Translations under genes and position numbers: made by a program | Notes under the pieces: model-generated | What the model was told of the DNA's origin: nothing | Seen by the model: only the letters and a program-made list of their open reading frames with translations | Database searches by the model: none | Assembly (NCBI RefSeq): GCF_030685535.1 | Contig: NZ_CP131599.1 | Location: 62,001 to 126,000 of the forward strand | Origin: Photobacterium leiognathi | GTDB taxonomy: Bacteria > Pseudomonadota > Gammaproteobacteria > Enterobacterales > Vibrionaceae | Reading direction: 5' to 3' | Length of the DNA: 64,000 nt | Shown here: piece after piece, positions 62,545 through 64,000 of the stretch | Layout: the number at the start of each line of letters is the position of its first letter | Position numbering within the stretch: position 1 is the first letter of the stretch

Positions 62545-62622
62545 ATGAAACTCAGTGAAAAGCAAAAACATGCATTTCAATTACAGAGGATACGACAAGA
62601 AAATCCAAAGAAAGATAAGTAA
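62545..62622 (+). CDS. Possible 25-residue basic miniprotein between tRNA clusters
   Basis: ATG to TAA gives MKLSEKQKHAFQLQRIRQEN followed by PKKDK, strongly basic. No clear Shine-Dalgarno. E. coli tyrT has a small protamine-like ORF (tpr) near its tRNA genes, so the comparison is tempting, but there is no sequence proof. Confidence 0.25.
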   Translation: MKLSEKQKHAFQLQRIRQENPKKDK

Positions 62623-62661
62623 GTAGGTAAATTTCAGCGCAATCTTAGACAGTCCAAATGT

Positions 62662-62691
62662 AAAAAAGCCCGCAATTGCTTGCGGGCTTTT
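62662..62691 (-). terminator. Terminator of tRNA cluster C
   Basis: Same AGCCCGCAA/TTGCGGGCT stem as in clusters A and B. Confidence 0.9.
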
Positions 62692-62696
62692 CTATT

Positions 62697-62772
62697 TGGC
62701 TCCTCCTGCTGGACTTGAACCAGCGACATACGGATTAACAGTCCGCCGTTCTACCGACTGAACTAAGGAGGA
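62697..62772 (-). tRNA. tRNA-Asn (GTT)
   Basis: 76 nt, identical to the copies at 9348 and 61838. Confidence 0.97.
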
Positions 62773-62779
62773 ATTGTAA

Positions 62780-62864
62780 TGGTGGTGGGGGAAGGATTCG
62801 AACCTTCGAAGGCAGTGTCGGCAGATTTACAATCTGCTCCCTTTTACCACTCGGGAACCCCACC
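62780..62864 (-). tRNA. tRNA-Tyr (GTA), variant
   Basis: 85 nt, anticodon stem intact. It differs from the other two copies in the D arm (GGTAAAAG for GGTCAAAG) and in the variable arm (CGACAC for TTGCAC). Confidence 0.95.
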
Positions 62865-62871
62865 GAAATTA

Positions 62872-62947
<76 letters not shown>

Positions 62948-62989
62948 ACAAAATTTCGTGTATTTAACGTTTCCGTTAAATCTCAATGT

Positions 62990-63066
62990 TGGCGGAGCGG
63001 ACGGGACTCGAACCCGCGACCCCCGGCGTGACAGGCCGGTATTCTAACCAACTGAACTACCGCTCC
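62990..63066 (-). tRNA. tRNA-Asp (GTC)
   Basis: 77 nt with perfect anticodon stem CCGGC/GCCGG and encoded CCA. Confidence 0.96.
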
Positions 63067-63108
63067 AATTCTTTAATGAAACCCGATATTCATCGAATCT
63101 CTAGAATA

Positions 63109-63199
63109 TGGCGGAGAGATAGGGATTTGAACCCTAGATACGCTATTAACGTATGCTGGCTTTCAAGACCGGTGCTTTCAACCACTCAGCCATCTCTCC
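63109..63199 (-). tRNA. tRNA-Ser (TGA), one stem mismatch
   Basis: 91 nt; stem halves CCGGT and GCCAG give one C-A mismatch and one T-G wobble. The nearest to normal of the three copies. First gene of cluster C. Confidence 0.9.
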
Positions 63200-63212
63200 G
63201 TAAGTGCGGCGA

Positions 63213-63241
63213 ATATTACCGACACATTGAAAAGCTGTAAA
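63213..63241 (-). promoter_or_regulatory. Promoter of tRNA cluster C
   Basis: TTTACA-17-TAATAT with TCGCCGC discriminator, as before cluster B. Confidence 0.75.
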
Positions 63242-63451
63242 GCCTAAATTTGCAAAAAAACGATCGCTCGACTAACAAATGATCAGAGTGTTTATCTCTT
63301 TAACATGTTAGCGATAAATTACGCATTATCGTGCCCAATGATAACGATCTGATTGCTTATGGCGACTTATCACTACCTATCTCTTAAAGCTTGCATATAC
63401 TGAAAAGAAGTGAGGTCAACGATATTACGTTTACGATCACAAGGATGCTGT

Positions 63452-64000
63452 ATGCCAAAGTTTATAATAACGCTACCACTGCTCTTATGCTCCGCTAGCT
63501 GCGTAGTCATGTATCCCGCACAATGGGGAGCCATTACGGTTGTAGATGAATTAACAGGTGAGCAAACTTGTCGGGTTCGTGCGTTATCGCCAATGCAAAC
63601 CCACAGTAGCTTTTATCCCATGGTTGATATGGCAAATGGTCATATTCGTGTTGGTATGCACAGCCCTGATGAAAACCCGCTTCCGGTCAGTGATATTCAA
63701 TTACAGATAGATAACCATTATCGTTTTTTGATCAAGCAAGCCGATATGCCTTATTACTTACAACAGCAAATCAATATCACCCCACAAATATTGGCAGGTC
63801 ACGGTCCTTATTTAAATCACAGTAAACGAGCGCAGCGGGAACAACTGCAATTAAGCTTTAGCACTGCAACAGCGAAAGCAATAGCCAGTCGCTCCCCTTA
63901 CACAGTAGCCACGGGCAATAATGCAAAATATCTTTTTGATCTCATGCTAATGGGCGATTTCTTAGAATATAAAATCTTAGCAACAGACCTACATGCATCT
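63452..64000 (+). CDS. Exported hypothetical protein (3' end cut by window)
   Basis: At least 183 residues. ATG 63452 is preceded by AAGGATG. The start KFIITLPLLLCSASCVVMYP is a hydrophobic export signal; SASC could be a lipoprotein site, but Ser at -3 is not canonical. The mature part has VVDELTGEQTCRVRALSPMQ, GHIRVGMHSPDENPLPVSDIQLQIDNHYRFLIK, beta-rich, possibly with a disulfide. I do not recognise a family. It lies 250 bp past the tRNA cluster C start, in the opposite direction. Confidence 0.7.
   Translation, partial: MPKFIITLPLLLCSASCVVMYPAQWGAITVVDELTGEQTCRVRALSPMQTHSSFYPMVDMANGHIRVGMHSPDENPLPVSDIQLQIDNHYRFLIKQADMPYYLQQQINITPQILAGHGPYLNHSKRAQREQLQLSFSTATAKAIASRSPYTVATGNNAKYLFDLMLMGDFLEYKILATDLHAS

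Noticed and set aside
62986..63240. 84-codon open frame over tRNA-Asp and tRNA-Ser of cluster C
   Set aside because: It is wholly made of tRNA sequence read on the other strand, a well-known false gene type.

Overview
The window looks like a Vibrionaceae chromosome segment, most likely Photobacterium or a close relative. This is inferred from the mdtJI, rof and cyuA/cyuP genes, repeated dense tRNA clusters, a GH19 chitinase, and a chondroitin-type glycosaminoglycan locus. No species is proven.

Region 1 (1-8770) is the end of a CRISPR-associated Tn7-like transposon (type I-F3 CAST type). A CRISPR array with 28-bp repeats of I-F3 type and exact 32-bp spacers lies at 8246-8453. About 215 bp further on is a transposon end with three TnsB-like sites, finishing in ...TTTCAACA at 8770. 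The cargo before it is a CoiA-like nuclease-fold gene cut by the window edge, a possible lipoprotein, a serine recombinase with a candidate res site, a NERD-UvrD helicase, and a coupled methyltransferase/PLD-helicase pair. No cas or tns gene is in the window, so they lie to the left or are lost. The element sits inside a small HTH (AlpA/excisionase-like) gene that is divergent from an Xre-type regulator. The hit gene and the regulator are therefore probably leftovers of another integrated element next to tRNA-Asn.

Region 2 (9313-13507) holds tRNA cluster A (Ser-Thr-Tyr-Gly-Asn on the minus strand), a secreted GH19 chitinase with two CBM5/12 modules, rof, and small proteins.

Region 3 (13538-37998) is a nearly complete glycosaminoglycan (chondroitin/hyaluronan) utilisation locus. 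It has an exported PL8 lyase (with a probable 3' frameshift), two exported formylglycine sulfatases (one Sec, one Tat) with their radical-SAM maturase, and a KdgM-type porin. It also has a mannose-family PTS (agaV, W, E, F), a cytoplasmic GH105 unsaturated glycuronidase and a DUF2264 protein. The uronate branch is kduI, kduD, kdgK, eda. The GalNAc branch is agaA, agaS, kbaY, kbaZ, under an AgaR-type DeoR repressor. CTTTCG-rich operator-like sites sit before several transcription units.

Region 4 (38224-57082) contains an AT-rich orphan gene, a tiny NPNN-repeat protein, a choloylglycine-hydrolase-like enzyme and a 268-bp inverted-repeat element. It also contains a purine permease with a PurR box, the cysteine catabolism genes cyuA and cyuP, an EamA exporter, mdtJI, a LysR regulator and a GNAT. 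These are followed by a three-gene outer-membrane operon (barrel, Omp85, DUF4056) and a three-gene c-di-GMP operon (GGEEF, GGEEF, EAL) preceded by a perfect CRP-type palindrome.

Region 5 (57230-64000) holds a methyltransferase, an ERI-1/KapD-like exonuclease, a three-domain fusion protein (GNAT + FAD oxidase + methyltransferase), two near-identical tandem tRNA operons (Ser-Asp-Thr-Tyr-Asn) and a secreted protein cut by the window end.
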